This document shows, piece by piece, positions 1 to 11,028 of a DNA stretch of 64,000 nt (the first letter of the stretch is position 1; the number at the start of each line of letters is the position of its first letter). The notes beneath the pieces were generated by a model. The model worked only from the letters and a program-made list of their open reading frames with translations. It was not told the origin of the DNA and searched no databases. Made by a program: the position numbers and the translations under genes. Source of the stretch: Clostridia bacterium (GTDB taxonomy: Bacteria > Bacillota > Clostridia > Lachnospirales > Cellulosilyticaceae); assembly GCA_029239755.1 (NCBI GenBank), contig JARBUI010000007.1, positions 82,040 to 146,039 on the forward strand, given 5' to 3'.

Positions 1-800
1 AGCCTATGAAACAAATCAGTACTAACATCTTAAACTATCAAGAGGAACACAGAAAATATAAAAAGACCCCTATTTATGTTCCTGGGGGACAAAGTACACA
101 ACTTATTATCGGTGCTACTCCTGAAAATGACTTGGATATTCTAAGTCTTTCACAAAAACTCTATGATAAATATGATTTAAAACGTGTTTACTACTCTGCT
201 TATATACCTGTGAATACAGCAAGCAACTTGCCGGATATTAAAAACCCACCCACCTTGCGCGAACATAGACTTTACCAAGGTGACTGGCTCCTTAGAAAGT
301 ATGGCTTTAAAGCTCATGAACTTTTAAATGAGCAAAAACCTGATTTTGATATTAATTTTGATCCTAAGACAAATTGGGCACTTAATAACTTGTCGCTTTT
401 CCCAGTTGAAATTAATCAGGCTCCTTACGGGGTTCTCCTTCGGGTGCCTGGCATCGGTGTTAGAAGTGCTCAGAAAATAGCAAGTGCCAGGCGTATAGCT
501 CCGCTTAACTACCTGGATCTTAAAAAGCTAGGGGTTGTTTTAAAAAGAGCGCAGTATTTTATTACATGCAATACTAAATATTATGGATCTGTTGATTTAG
601 ATGAAGAAAAAATACGCACTGTCCTTAAGCCTCAAATTGACTTAAATGAAGCTGATAATCCCTATGAGCAGCTTAACCTTTTTGACAGACTGTCTGATTC
701 TAGTTGGAAACCTAAATTGCTTCTGCCCCTTGCACTTCAAATACCTTCTAAGCTGCTCCTTGCAGAAGATTGCTTGACATCAGTAACAGGGGAACTATAA
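1..800 (+). CDS. Putative DNA modification/repair radical SAM protein (TIGR03916-like), C-terminal part, truncated by window start
   Basis: Open frame runs in from the left edge. HhH-like motif LLRVPGIGVRSAQKIASARR; adjacent to a TIGR03915-like partner. The radical SAM CxxxCxxC region lies outside the window. Confidence 0.75.
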   Translation, partial: PMKQISTNILNYQEEHRKYKKTPIYVPGGQSTQLIIGATPENDLDILSLSQKLYDKYDLKRVYYSAYIPVNTASNLPDIKNPPTLREHRLYQGDWLLRKYGFKAHELLNEQKPDFDINFDPKTNWALNNLSLFPVEINQAPYGVLLRVPGIGVRSAQKIASARRIAPLNYLDLKKLGVVLKRAQYFITCNTKYYGSVDLDEEKIRTVLKPQIDLNEADNPYEQLNLFDRLSDSSWKPKLLLPLALQIPSKLLLAEDCLTSVTGEL

Positions 801-806
801 AGGAGG

Positions 807-1553
807 ATGACTATTATGAAGGACTATGTATACGACGGCAGCTTTGATGGCTTGCTGACTGCCATCTTTTACGCCTATCAAGATAAAGATAGAGTTAAAA
901 TAGTAAAGGCAGCAGACTATATCCCTCACTTATTAAATATAAAGATATCTGTCTCAACTGAAACGGATAAAGCTGACAGGGTTTATAACAGTATCTATTC
1001 CAAGCTTTCATATGATACCCTTTCAAACATTTATCATCTTTATTTAAGTGATATCCCAGATGTTGAAAATGTTATTCTTGACTATATTAAACTTTGTTTC
1101 AAATACTCAGATACCATTAACCTTGCAAAAAACAATGATACGATCAGAATGGTGGATAAATATAAAAGAAGAGCTTACGGAGAGGCCCATCTCTTTAAAG
1201 GGCTTGTGCGTTTTAAGGAAATCGCTCCTCTTATATTCTATTCTCAAATTGAACCAGACCACAATATTCTTCCCCTTATTATAGACCACTTTAAACGCAG
1301 ATTCTCTGACCAGCATTTCATTATCCATGATCTTAAGAGGCAGTATGCCATTATTTATAATTTAAAAGAAGCCTATCTCCGCGATTTATCCGTTGAAGAA
1401 GGAAATCAATTATCTCATTCCTCTGAAAGTGACCCTTTTGAATCACTCTTTAAAAGCTTTTATCAGTCTATTACAATTGAAGAAAGGCATAATGAAAGAC
1501 AGCAGCGCTCCTATATGCCAAAAAGATATTGGAAGCATCTTGTTGAAATGTAG
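807..1553 (+). CDS. TIGR03915-family putative DNA repair/metabolism protein (radical-SAM partner, DUF4130-like)
   Basis: Begins 6 nt after the rSAM ORF with an RBS (aggagg). C-terminal motif ERHNERQQRSYMPKRYWKHLVEM is characteristic of the family. Confidence 0.75.
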   Translation: MTIMKDYVYDGSFDGLLTAIFYAYQDKDRVKIVKAADYIPHLLNIKISVSTETDKADRVYNSIYSKLSYDTLSNIYHLYLSDIPDVENVILDYIKLCFKYSDTINLAKNNDTIRMVDKYKRRAYGEAHLFKGLVRFKEIAPLIFYSQIEPDHNILPLIIDHFKRRFSDQHFIIHDLKRQYAIIYNLKEAYLRDLSVEEGNQLSHSSESDPFESLFKSFYQSITIEERHNERQQRSYMPKRYWKHLVEM

Positions 1554-1557
1554 TATT

Positions 1558-1585
1558 AAAAAGGCAGGCCTAAGCCTGCCTTTTT
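1558..1585. terminator. Bidirectional rho-independent terminator
   Basis: aaaaaGGCAGGCctaaGCCTGCCttttt between convergent genes. Confidence 0.9.
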
Positions 1586-1595
1586 AACGGCGCTA

Positions 1596-2963
1596 TTATT
1601 CGGTATCTGCACTTACTGTATGCAGCTTATCACTTTTAACCTTTTTAAATCCCCAGTAAAATGTTCCCACTAGTAAAATAGCCGCACTAGCAATCGCTAT
1701 TACATTTCCATCAAAGCATTTAATAATCCAATATCTTAAAATATTGCCTCCATCCAAAAAGCTGGTAAATATACCATCATAGCCCTTTAAGTGATACTGA
1801 GCAGCTTTAGCCAGTTCTGTATACCGTTCTGCCATAGCTGTAGCTATAAATAATTTCCCTACTATAATAGGTACACTGATAATGAACGCTCTGATGATGT
1901 TTCCTCTTGTTGCAACAACTATCATCGCAACTGCCCCCATAATATTAGGCAAGTCTCCTATCGGTATAAAGCCGACGCCTGGCAAGAGAAAAGCTAGTAT
2001 AAAGGCTACTGGCATAAGTAGTAATCCTGTTACGACAACCGAAGGGGTTCCCATAATAACGGCTATATCAAGACCTATATATTTTCCCTTCATTTCTGGA
2101 TACTTATCACTTAGAGTCTTCTGTATGCTTTCTGAAATAGGAACTAACCCTTTTCCTAAAATACCGCACATCATCGGGAGAATATGCACAACTGCAGCAA
2201 TCTTAAATGAGACTTCTAATGTGTCTTTAAAATCATATCCAGCACCAACCCCTAAAAACACGCCTAGTATAACTCCTATAACAGGGGGCTCTCCCAATAA
2301 TCCTAGTTTTTCTTTAATAGATTCGGGATCGGCGTTTATTTTATTAATAAAAGGAATTTTATCAATTAGCTTATCTCCTAATGCTGCTACCGGGTAATAA
2401 CTTACTGCTGTAAGCGTTGTACAGCAAATCCCTGGAAGCTTGCTAAATTTTTTCATAGCCGGAGCACTCCAATCAGCAAGTTTTGTAACAAGTGCAGCTG
2501 ATAAAAGTGTGGATAAAATGGCTAGTATGATGTTATGACCTGTTTCATAAACAATAGCTCCAATAAGTATGAAATGCCAATAATTCCATATATCTACGTT
2601 AATAGTATCTGTCCATTTTAAAAAGAACATGATAACATTAATCCCTAAAACAATGAGCAGCAGCAGCGGGGTTAATTTGTAAGACCAAGTAATAGCTGCA
2701 AGCGGTGTCCAGCCTACATCTAAAATATTATAATGCAGTCCTGTTCGCGCGACTAAGCTTTCTACAACGGGAGCAATTGTCTGCACAAAAAAATCAAAAA
2801 AAGTAAAAACGCCTATAAATCCAATACCTATTGTAAGCGCTGAACTTATTCCCTTCTTGATAGGCATACGAAATCCAATAGAAAAAAGCAGCATTAAGAG
2901 CGGCAAAAGCACATACGGTTTAAAGCTTAATATATAGGTAATGACTTCTTTTACGTGGTTCAT
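1596..2963 (-). CDS. PTS galactitol-family transporter subunit IIC (GatC/SgcC-like)
   Basis: 455 aa, multi-TM, N-terminal GatC-like sequence (YVLLPLLMLLFSIGFRMPIKKGISSALTIGIGFIG). Confidence 0.85.
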   Translation of the reverse strand: MNHVKEVITYILSFKPYVLLPLLMLLFSIGFRMPIKKGISSALTIGIGFIGVFTFFDFFVQTIAPVVESLVARTGLHYNILDVGWTPLAAITWSYKLTPLLLLIVLGINVIMFFLKWTDTINVDIWNYWHFILIGAIVYETGHNIILAILSTLLSAALVTKLADWSAPAMKKFSKLPGICCTTLTAVSYYPVAALGDKLIDKIPFINKINADPESIKEKLGLLGEPPVIGVILGVFLGVGAGYDFKDTLEVSFKIAAVVHILPMMCGILGKGLVPISESIQKTLSDKYPEMKGKYIGLDIAVIMGTPSVVVTGLLLMPVAFILAFLLPGVGFIPIGDLPNIMGAVAMIVVATRGNIIRAFIISVPIIVGKLFIATAMAERYTELAKAAQYHLKGYDGIFTSFLDGGNILRYWIIKCFDGNVIAIASAAILLVGTFYWGFKKVKSDKLHTVSADTE

Positions 2964-3100
2964 GGTGTTCCCTCCAATTTCTTGTTTGCAGCTTTACACA
3001 TCAGTCTCTATTTTACTGTATGCCTCATAGAATGTAAACTTAAGTAAATTGCAGAATATAGGATAATAGTGAACTCCTCTTTATCCTGCAGAAATGAGTA

Positions 3101-3136
3101 AGGGGTACACGAAAAGCTGTTTCGTGTACCCCTTTT
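3101..3136 (-). terminator. Rho-independent terminator of the arabinan operon
   Basis: aggggtacacgaaa-agct-gtttcgtgtacccctttt hairpin just downstream of the GH43 stop. Confidence 0.85.
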
Positions 3137-3166
3137 GATATAAATATGACTATAAAAACTCTGCTA

Positions 3167-4642
3167 TCATTCTTCTAAATTAATTTTACTTCCCCATACA
3201 GATATCCCCTCTTTAGAAACAGCAGTAAAACTCATAACATAAACTCCTGCATCTTCATCCCAAGAGTAAATAAAGTAACCCTTATAAATAGTACCGTCTA
3301 GTGTGAGTTCAATTTTATTATCATTTATTTTTTTCCACTTACCGCCTACTGCTCCTGTAACCTTTCCTTTTTTATCCAGCACAATGTCTTTAGATTGTTT
3401 CATATTAGGATCAATATCTTTTCCATGATTAATCATTTTGTAGGTCCCTATGATGTCTTTGTTTTTATATGTGCCAATTTCCTCTCCTGCATAGCGATGC
3501 GGAACGACAACTGGCCATCCTTCATCGTTAAAGAGCATTTGGTGTACACGGACTTCATAGGCTCCGCCTCTGCCTTCAAATCGTGTATGAAAGAAAAGAA
3601 AATATTTATTACTTTCCTCATCATAATATGCTGAATTATGACCTGGTGAGCGGTAGCCTGTTGTCTTTTTATCCGGTTCTCCATCGCTTTTAACAAATTC
3701 ATAGCTGCCCATAAGTTTTACCCCATAAGGCTCAATCGATTGATCATCAAAGAAAGACCCGTCCGCTCCTTTACATGCCATCATATCCTTATCTTCCGAA
3801 TCAAAATAAGGTCCATCTGGTGACTTTGAGCGTACAACTCTTATATTATAGCCATCTTGGGCTCCCAGCCCCCCAAAGGATAAAAACATATAATAATAAT
3901 CAGTTTCCTTATTATAAAGGATATAAGCTCCTTCTATCCGGCTATGATTACCCCCAAGGAGTTTTTTTCCATAACCCTGACCTTCATACGGAAATCCTGT
4001 CTCTGGATTCATTTTCAAGATAAAAATACCACCGGAATAAGAGCCATAGACCATCCATAGATTTCCTTCTTTATCAAAAAAGGTATCCGGATCTACTGCA
4101 TTGGGGTGCATTGTCGCATCATATGGCGATCCATCATTACTTAATTCATCTTCCATGCCTGATTTTAAAATTTCTCCTAAATCCTTATAGGGTCCTTCTA
4201 TGTTATCCGCTGCTGCAAGGCCTAAATAAGATCTTGGTGAATCCCCTTTACATGCACAATAATACATATAGAATTTGCCATCTGGAAGCTCTATAATATC
4301 TCCTGCCCAAAAGGTTGATGTCTTTGACCATTTTAACGCCTCTCCTAACTCTTCACGGGCATTAGGAACCAATTTATTTCCTCTTTGAGGAGCTGTAGAA
4401 ATTTGAGTCCATTGCATTAAGTCCTTGGTCTTTGCGGACTGCAGATGTGAGCCAATGACATAATAAGTATCTTTAACTTTTATGACAGAAGGGTCATGTA
4501 CGGATACGTCAGCAAATATTGGAGGGACTAATTTCTTCTCACTGCTTACTTCGTTGCTTCTCATGCAGCCTGATACAAATACTAGACTGACTATTATCAT
4601 AGCAACAATTTTTTCAACTCTTACTATTCCTTTTATTCTCAT
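3167..4642 (-). CDS. GH43 family lipoprotein, arabinan endo-1,5-alpha-L-arabinosidase-like, with C-terminal domain
   Basis: Lipobox-like VFVSGC; VHDPSVIKVKDTYYVIGSH, DPDTFFDKEGNLWMVYGS, SRIEGAYILY motifs of GH43 arabinanases. Confidence 0.85.
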   Translation of the reverse strand: MRIKGIVRVEKIVAMIIVSLVFVSGCMRSNEVSSEKKLVPPIFADVSVHDPSVIKVKDTYYVIGSHLQSAKTKDLMQWTQISTAPQRGNKLVPNAREELGEALKWSKTSTFWAGDIIELPDGKFYMYYCACKGDSPRSYLGLAAADNIEGPYKDLGEILKSGMEDELSNDGSPYDATMHPNAVDPDTFFDKEGNLWMVYGSYSGGIFILKMNPETGFPYEGQGYGKKLLGGNHSRIEGAYILYNKETDYYYMFLSFGGLGAQDGYNIRVVRSKSPDGPYFDSEDKDMMACKGADGSFFDDQSIEPYGVKLMGSYEFVKSDGEPDKKTTGYRSPGHNSAYYDEESNKYFLFFHTRFEGRGGAYEVRVHQMLFNDEGWPVVVPHRYAGEEIGTYKNKDIIGTYKMINHGKDIDPNMKQSKDIVLDKKGKVTGAVGGKWKKINDNKIELTLDGTIYKGYFIYSWDEDAGVYVMSFTAVSKEGISVWGSKINLEE

Positions 4643-4677
4643 TTACTGACCCCCATTTTGCTTTTTAGTTTTCCTTT

Positions 4678-6714
4678 TTAGTTTGTCTTTAAACGTAGTA
4701 TAACAAAGGATTGTGCTGGCATTTCATATGAAAACTCAGGAGCTGCATCTTCAAAAACTGATACTTGTTCAATTACTTTTCTCGGTTCTTCTAATGTATT
4801 CTTATCCATTTTGTTTTCTGATGTCAGAGAGGTAACGCAGGCTTTACTATTTATATATTCAGCATTTTGAAGCTGGATATTAACAGCATGAGACTTCTCA
4901 TCTATATTAACCATTTTGATGATAATATCCCCTGTTTTTTCATCTTTACTTGCAATACTATAAATAGGTAATCTCTTATGCTGTGGCAATGCAGATAAAC
5001 TTGCAATGTCTGTTTTCAATGTATAGGTCCCCATGTTATTGCCAAACATCTTTTGTACATAGTAGCTTACCGAGCCATAAACTCTTGTATTATCAAACCA
5101 AATAAGATCTGGCTGCCACTGAATATTAGTTGTCTTTGCAAATAGCGGCGCATAGGCAGTCATTCCTACAACATCTGAGTTCCTTTCAAGCCCTGTCATA
5201 AATGCTGCTTCGCAAAGTGCTGAATATAGATTATTTTCTCCCTGTTTTGAAGGACCTCCGTTTGTATGACAGGCATATTCTCCTGCAAAAACTTTACTGC
5301 TTATGCCATCTTCATATCTTGGATAATTATCATAACGACTATCATTGTCTAAAAACCAATCTGGAGACATGTAATAATGTTCATCTACTAATTCTGCATA
5401 AACCTTACCCTGACCAATATACTCTTTTGTTTTTTCTGTAATAATATCCCATGCAATATCAAATTCCTTACCATTCGGGAAGGGCCCGCTGGTTGTAATC
5501 AGCTGAATGTCAGGATACTTTTCTTTAATGCGGTTTCTAAAAACTTCATAGGTCTCGAAATATTTATCTTGATTTGGCGTATCATAATCTATCCACTGTT
5601 CATTGCCTATGCCTAAGTAAACAAGATTAAAAGGTTCCGTGTGCCCATCTGCAATTCTTTTTGCTCCCCATTCGGTTGTCTCATCACCATTTGCATACTC
5701 GATAAGATCCAGTGCATCCTGCACAAAAGGCTCAATATTATCGGCAACTTCCTTGCCTTGGAACTGACAGCTCATGCCACAGTTTATAATTGGCAGAGGC
5801 GCTGCCCCTATATCTTCTGAAAGCTGGAAGTACTCATAGAAACCTAGCCCATAGGTTTGGTTATAGGGCGCGTCTTGCCACTCCTCCCATCTATTCCAGT
5901 TGGTTTTTCTGTGCTCTACAGGTCCTATAGTATCCTTCCAATTATAGGCATTTGCTAAATATTTTCCCTCTACTATACATCCCCCTGGAAAACGCATAAA
6001 CTTAGGCTGAAGATCCTTGAGTATTTGAACAAGATCCTCTCTTAAACCATTTTTTCTGTTTGCCCAAGTATTTCCCGGGAATAAAGATACCATATCTAAA
6101 CTTAAAGTTCCTTCATTATCGAATCTTATGCTTAGCTTAGCATTTGCATCGCTTCTCTTGCTGATTAATACGGCTTCATATTTATGCCATGTATGACTTA
6201 GTTCATGATTACTTATCGTATGTTCAGCATAGAGTTCGCCTGTTTTGCTCTCTAATAAAACATGTATATTCCCTTTGTAATCATTATTTTTAAGAAACAC
6301 TGAAAGGTTATAGCTCTGGCTTTCATTAAGTGCAATTCCCCCAAAGCCTGTATTGCTTATGCCTACTCCTTCTCCAGTTTCTTCTATGGTTACTTCTAGG
6401 TAATGAGGATTGTTTTGATGAATAGGCTCCTCATTTTCTCTAGCTATTTTAAACTTACCGTTTCCTTTTATGAATTTTTCCCATGCATAGAAATAGTCAT
6501 CAAATTTAGAGAACCTGTCCTTAAAGACTCCAAATTCAAATGATCTATTTTGAATAAGTTCTGCGTATAGCCCTCCGTCTGCGCCGTAGTTAATATCTTC
6601 AAAGAAAACCCCTATGAAAGTAGGACTAATGTCCACTCCTTTTGAGCCTGCATCTATCTTTATGCTATAATTTTCTTGTGGATGTAAAAAGTCTAGCTTG
6701 TGTGTTTTTATCAT
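4678..6714 (-). CDS. Alpha-L-arabinofuranosidase, GH51 type, with N-terminal carbohydrate-binding region
   Basis: ISPTFIGVFFEDINYGADGGLYAELIQNRSFE; FMRFPGGCIVEG; YLGIGNEQWIDYDT; DEHYY motifs. Confidence 0.9.
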   Translation of the reverse strand: MIKTHKLDFLHPQENYSIKIDAGSKGVDISPTFIGVFFEDINYGADGGLYAELIQNRSFEFGVFKDRFSKFDDYFYAWEKFIKGNGKFKIARENEEPIHQNNPHYLEVTIEETGEGVGISNTGFGGIALNESQSYNLSVFLKNNDYKGNIHVLLESKTGELYAEHTISNHELSHTWHKYEAVLISKRSDANAKLSIRFDNEGTLSLDMVSLFPGNTWANRKNGLREDLVQILKDLQPKFMRFPGGCIVEGKYLANAYNWKDTIGPVEHRKTNWNRWEEWQDAPYNQTYGLGFYEYFQLSEDIGAAPLPIINCGMSCQFQGKEVADNIEPFVQDALDLIEYANGDETTEWGAKRIADGHTEPFNLVYLGIGNEQWIDYDTPNQDKYFETYEVFRNRIKEKYPDIQLITTSGPFPNGKEFDIAWDIITEKTKEYIGQGKVYAELVDEHYYMSPDWFLDNDSRYDNYPRYEDGISSKVFAGEYACHTNGGPSKQGENNLYSALCEAAFMTGLERNSDVVGMTAYAPLFAKTTNIQWQPDLIWFDNTRVYGSVSYYVQKMFGNNMGTYTLKTDIASLSALPQHKRLPIYSIASKDEKTGDIIIKMVNIDEKSHAVNIQLQNAEYINSKACVTSLTSENKMDKNTLEEPRKVIEQVSVFEDAAPEFSYEMPAQSFVILRLKTN

Positions 6715-6782
6715 TTTCTATTCTCCATTCTAAGTGTCGTTTATTTTTATGCTGTTATGATTGGTGCTTCTACACTCTTCAT

Positions 6783-8903
6783 TTATTTAAACTTAGAGTA
6801 GGTAACTTTTAAAGCGTTCATACTCTCTAATAACTTATTCGCCATAGTACTTATTTTTTGCGCATAGTGTGTTTGCTGCACACTTTCTGCTGTTACCTCT
6901 TCACTTGCGCTTGCCGATTGATTAACGATCTGAGATACCTCAGCCATTTTTGTAACCACTTCTTCTTTCCGCCGTGCCACTTCTTTAAGAATATAATTTA
7001 CATGATCAACTTGCCTATTAATAGTTCCCATTTGCTCGTCTATATGAGAGAAGGTGTCCGCTGCAGAATTTACTATTGGAACCTGATTATAAAATACACA
7101 AGTAGCTTTTTGAAGTTCTTCAAGCGTAGATTCTTTTTTGTCATGAATAGTCCTTATCGTTTGATCTATAGTGGATATAGCTGCTTGTGTTTGGTAAGAC
7201 AGCTTTCTAACTTCATCAGCCACCACCGCAAAGCCTCGCCCCGCTTCCCCTGCTCTTGCAGCTTCAATAGCTGCATTAAGAGACAAAAGATTAGTCTGAT
7301 CATTAACTCCTTTTATAAGACTAAGAATATGACTAATTTTACTTACCTCATTTCCAAGCTCTTCAACTTTAACGCGTACAGCTCCGCTTATAGCAATAGT
7401 ATCTTTTGTTTGATCTGATAACTGCCCTAACTGACTCTTTGCTCTTAGGCTCATCCCCATTGTTTTTTTCGAAGAGTGCTGAACTTCGCTTATCGTATCC
7501 GTTAACCTATTGATATGCGAAGACAGTTCCTCAACGATTACAAGTGAACTATCTATTTCCTTACTTTGACTTTGGGCTCCCTCGGCAATGCTTTCAATAG
7601 CCGCCTCAACATCTTTAGCAGATACAGAAGTATCCATAGCTAGCTGCAAAAGCAGAGCAGTATTTTCTTCAACTGTTCCTGTGACCTCTTTAGCATTTGC
7701 AATAAGCATTTTAAGGGAAGCAATCATATCAGTAAAACCTATTATAAGAAGCTTTATTTCTAAACTTGTTACATGAACATCTTTTTTAAGGGCTTCCTCT
7801 ATGTCTAAGTTACCCTCCTGTATTTGACTCATAAACATTGTCAGTTTTGAAAGAGGTATAGCAATTCTGCGTCCTATCCCTATACTGACGATAACTATAA
7901 TGATAAGACATATGATAATAATGCCTGTAACCTGCCCCCAAACATTAGATAAATCTTTCATGAGTATATGACTTGGTGCCTGGCTAACGACTCTCCAGCC
8001 ATTTGTAAGCTTAGAAAAACTGAGCAATCCACCTGGCAGCATAACCGTATCAGATTCTTTTTGAGAAGAGTTTATCGTATCCAACCATTTTGCATTTGCC
8101 TGGCTGACCTGTTTTCCTATTAAGTCTGCATTGTTAGCTAATATAATAGTGTTATCTCTGTCCAGCACCATAATCGGTATACTTTTATTAACACTGGCTA
8201 AATCTAAGAAGTTTTGATAATAACTGGCATTTAAGTTAAATATTCCTATGGTATTATTATTATCCGAAATTTTACGAGCTACATAAATGCCATTGGCACT
8301 CACTTTTTCATTTGTATCCTTATCGATATTTAGTGAGAACCAAGTACTTGCCGCAGATTCACCTTTCATCACACGCTTGTATGTATCTGAACTTCTGAAT
8401 GCGTCACTTTCTAAATAGGTAATGAGTTTACTTGAATGAAACTCTGTCCCTATAAGTTTTCTTTTGAATATTACCTTATCATCACTGAGAATATATAGCC
8501 CTTCTATTGAATTATCTTTAGAGGTTATCCCTGCAAGCAAAGCAGGAAGTGTATCTTTTTCAAATACCTTCTTTTCAATTCCCTTTATTTCATTAAACCT
8601 TACTGTATAGTTCTGAAATTCATTATGATTCGTTAAGCTTGCAATCGATAGACTTGTTACATCTAAGTAATAATTCATATTATATGTAAGCTGATCTATA
8701 ATTTTTTGAGAATAGCCTGTTAAAGATGCTTCAACAGAAGAATTAGCTTTGGACTTAGTAAGTGACGTTACTATAAGACAGGGAGTCATGCTTAGAATAA
8801 GAAATAGTCCTATTAACTGATAAAGCAGCCTGCTATTTGCGAGTACTCTCTTTATTTTTATTCCTTCAACCTTGCGAGATCGTCTATAAATATTTTTTTT
8901 CAT
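6783..8903 (-). CDS. Methyl-accepting chemotaxis protein with extracellular (dCache-like) domain
   Basis: Two TM regions, HAMP-like segment and conserved signalling tip [38 protein letters not shown]. Confidence 0.93.
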   Translation of the reverse strand: MKKNIYRRSRKVEGIKIKRVLANSRLLYQLIGLFLILSMTPCLIVTSLTKSKANSSVEASLTGYSQKIIDQLTYNMNYYLDVTSLSIASLTNHNEFQNYTVRFNEIKGIEKKVFEKDTLPALLAGITSKDNSIEGLYILSDDKVIFKRKLIGTEFHSSKLITYLESDAFRSSDTYKRVMKGESAASTWFSLNIDKDTNEKVSANGIYVARKISDNNNTIGIFNLNASYYQNFLDLASVNKSIPIMVLDRDNTIILANNADLIGKQVSQANAKWLDTINSSQKESDTVMLPGGLLSFSKLTNGWRVVSQAPSHILMKDLSNVWGQVTGIIIICLIIIVIVSIGIGRRIAIPLSKLTMFMSQIQEGNLDIEEALKKDVHVTSLEIKLLIIGFTDMIASLKMLIANAKEVTGTVEENTALLLQLAMDTSVSAKDVEAAIESIAEGAQSQSKEIDSSLVIVEELSSHINRLTDTISEVQHSSKKTMGMSLRAKSQLGQLSDQTKDTIAISGAVRVKVEELGNEVSKISHILSLIKGVNDQTNLLSLNAAIEAARAGEAGRGFAVVADEVRKLSYQTQAAISTIDQTIRTIHDKKESTLEELQKATCVFYNQVPIVNSAADTFSHIDEQMGTINRQVDHVNYILKEVARRKEEVVTKMAEVSQIVNQSASASEEVTAESVQQTHYAQKISTMANKLLESMNALKVTYSKFK

Positions 8904-8955
8904 CTGAATACCTCCCTATCTAATGAGTTTCTCACTTTATACTAACAGTACCTTC

Positions 8956-10074
8956 CTATTTGATTTCATTTAGCTCTCTGCTGCTCTTCATTTTTAGATT
9001 AGGCGTGCCATCTTCATTCCAATAAATAGGTTTAATTCTTGTATGCCTATTCGGATCTGCGAGTGCGTCATTTCCAATGAGTTCTTTATAAGGACGTGCA
9101 TGATAAACTAATAAGTCCTCACCCTTTTCTGATACTGTAAAAGAATTATGCCCTGGGCCAAACTCACCTTCTAGATCTGAAGTTGTCAGAATAGGAACTG
9201 CTGACTTTTGCCACGATGACTTATTTAATAGATCACTTGTATCATCTGCTGTTAATAGACCAATACAGTATTCTTCTCCCGTACCTGCAGCTGAGTAGGT
9301 TAAAAATATTTTATTATTCTTCTTAATGACAGCAGGCCCTTCGTTGACAGCATATCTTACTTTTTCCCAGTCGTATTCAGGCTTTGAAAGCATAACTGGA
9401 GTGCCTTCTATCGTCCATGGATTTTTAAGCTTTGCAATATAAAGATTGGAGTTAGCCCGGCCTGACTTTTGTGCCCAAACCAGATAATTTACGCCTTGAT
9501 GTTCAAATGTCGTAGCATCCAGCGAAAAACTATCCAGTCCAAAATCTATTTTCCCCTTTTCAATCCATTTTCCTTCTAATGGGTTTGCTTCATCGCATTC
9601 TAATACATACTGGCGTATAGCCCAAATATCCTCTGCCGCTCCAGCTGCAAAATAGATATACCATTTATTATCTATAAAGTGAATTTCTGGTGCCCATATA
9701 TGTGCGCCCATTTCTCCAACTGCGTGTTTTTTCCATATTACCTTTTCTTCTGCAGCTGCAAGCCCCTCTATTGTCTTTGACCTTCTTAGAACAATCTGAT
9801 CGAAGGCTGGCACAGAAGCGGTAAAATAGTAGTATCCATCCGTATGTTTATAAATTTGAGGGTCTGCACGCTGCTCTATAAAAGGATTTGGATACGCACT
9901 TAGTTCTTTATGTTTTGTTTTGTTTTTTATAAATATAATACTTATCACTCCAATCATGATTACCCCTGTAATCAAAAAAATCTTGTTTATTCTTTTTATT
10001 TTCATAACTATAACTTCCTTTTCTAAGCTAAATAAATAAAGATTTATAAGCTTTATTACTATATATACAGTCAT
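8956..10074 (-). CDS. GH43 family secreted glycosidase (exo-arabinosidase/arabinofuranosidase-like)
   Basis: ADPQIYKHTDGYYYFTASVPAFDQIVLRRS, GAHIWAPEIHFIDNKWYIYFAAG, NEGPAVIKKNNKIFLTYSA motifs. Actual start likely MKIKRINK (around 10003). Confidence 0.87.
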   Translation of the reverse strand: MTVYIVIKLINLYLFSLEKEVIVMKIKRINKIFLITGVIMIGVISIIFIKNKTKHKELSAYPNPFIEQRADPQIYKHTDGYYYFTASVPAFDQIVLRRSKTIEGLAAAEEKVIWKKHAVGEMGAHIWAPEIHFIDNKWYIYFAAGAAEDIWAIRQYVLECDEANPLEGKWIEKGKIDFGLDSFSLDATTFEHQGVNYLVWAQKSGRANSNLYIAKLKNPWTIEGTPVMLSKPEYDWEKVRYAVNEGPAVIKKNNKIFLTYSAAGTGEEYCIGLLTADDTSDLLNKSSWQKSAVPILTTSDLEGEFGPGHNSFTVSEKGEDLLVYHARPYKELIGNDALADPNRHTRIKPIYWNEDGTPNLKMKSSRELNEIK

Positions 10075-10155
10075 TTTTATCGCACGAAAGGCACCCTATA
10101 AAGCGCTGCCTTATAAGATGCCTTATTTTTGTACCAATCCCTTTAATTGTTTTAA

Positions 10156-11028
10156 CTACCCTTTTACTCCACCTGCTGTCATACCCTCAATAAAGTATTG
10201 TTGGAAGAATAAAAACACAATAAGTATAGGAAGAATTGCCATAACTGAACCAGCAATAAGTACGTCGTAGTTATTACCATATGGTGTAATAAGAGTAGCA
10301 AGACCTATAGGTAATGTAAATTTCTCCTGAGATCTTAGTACGATTAACGGCCATAAAAATCCATTCCAGCTGTTCATCCCTACAAATATACCCATTGCAG
10401 CAAAAGATGGTGCCATAAGTGGCAGGATAATCCTACCAAAGATCCCATATTCTGAACATCCATCAATTCTGCCTGCTTCCATAAGCTCTCTAGGGATACC
10501 GCTTAAATACTGCCTAAAGAAGAAAATTGGAGCCGGTGCGGCCACAAATGGAAGAATAATTCCCCACATAGAGTCAATAAGCTTCATCCCTACTATTTGT
10601 TTATATAAAGGCAGCATAATGATTTCCATAGGTATCATCATAATCAAAATAACACACATAAAGATTTGGTTTTTATATTTAAAGTCATACATAGCAAAAC
10701 CATAGCCAACGATCGCACTTACTATAAGTGTGAGTGCAGCTTGAATAAATGTGATAAAGATGCTATTTTTAAACCACATAAAATAATTGTTTTCCCCTGT
10801 AAATAAGAAAATAAAATTCTTTAATGACATATTCGGGAAGTCAAGTCTAATATTAAGTCCGTATCTTAATAACTCTTTAGACGGCCTAAACGCTGCTAGT
10901 GTAATACAAAAGATCGGAAAGAGCACAATGAGCGCTAAGGCTATGAAAAAGAGAAACATAAGTATTGCTGATGGTGTTATCTGTGTTTTTTCTTTAAATT
11001 CTTTTTGTTTTTTCTTTTTGCTCATCAT
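10156..11028 (-). CDS. Carbohydrate ABC transporter permease (AraQ/MalG type)
   Basis: MalG-type EAA loop ELMEAGRIDGCSEYGIFGRIILPLMAP; C-terminal QQYFIEGMTAGGVKG. Confidence 0.95.
   Translation of the reverse strand: MMSKKKKQKEFKEKTQITPSAILMFLFFIALALIVLFPIFCITLAAFRPSKELLRYGLNIRLDFPNMSLKNFIFLFTGENNYFMWFKNSIFITFIQAALTLIVSAIVGYGFAMYDFKYKNQIFMCVILIMMIPMEIIMLPLYKQIVGMKLIDSMWGIILPFVAAPAPIFFFRQYLSGIPRELMEAGRIDGCSEYGIFGRIILPLMAPSFAAMGIFVGMNSWNGFLWPLIVLRSQEKFTLPIGLATLITPYGNNYDVLIAGSVMAILPILIVFLFFQQYFIEGMTAGGVKG

Noticed and set aside
1882-2397. 171-aa plus-strand ORF
   Set aside because: Antisense to the GatC-like transporter; repetitive I/S/P composition typical of shadow ORFs.
6858-7418. 186-aa plus-strand ORF
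   Set aside because: Antisense to a conserved MCP, cysteine/phenylalanine-rich composition, no RBS or homology; spurious.
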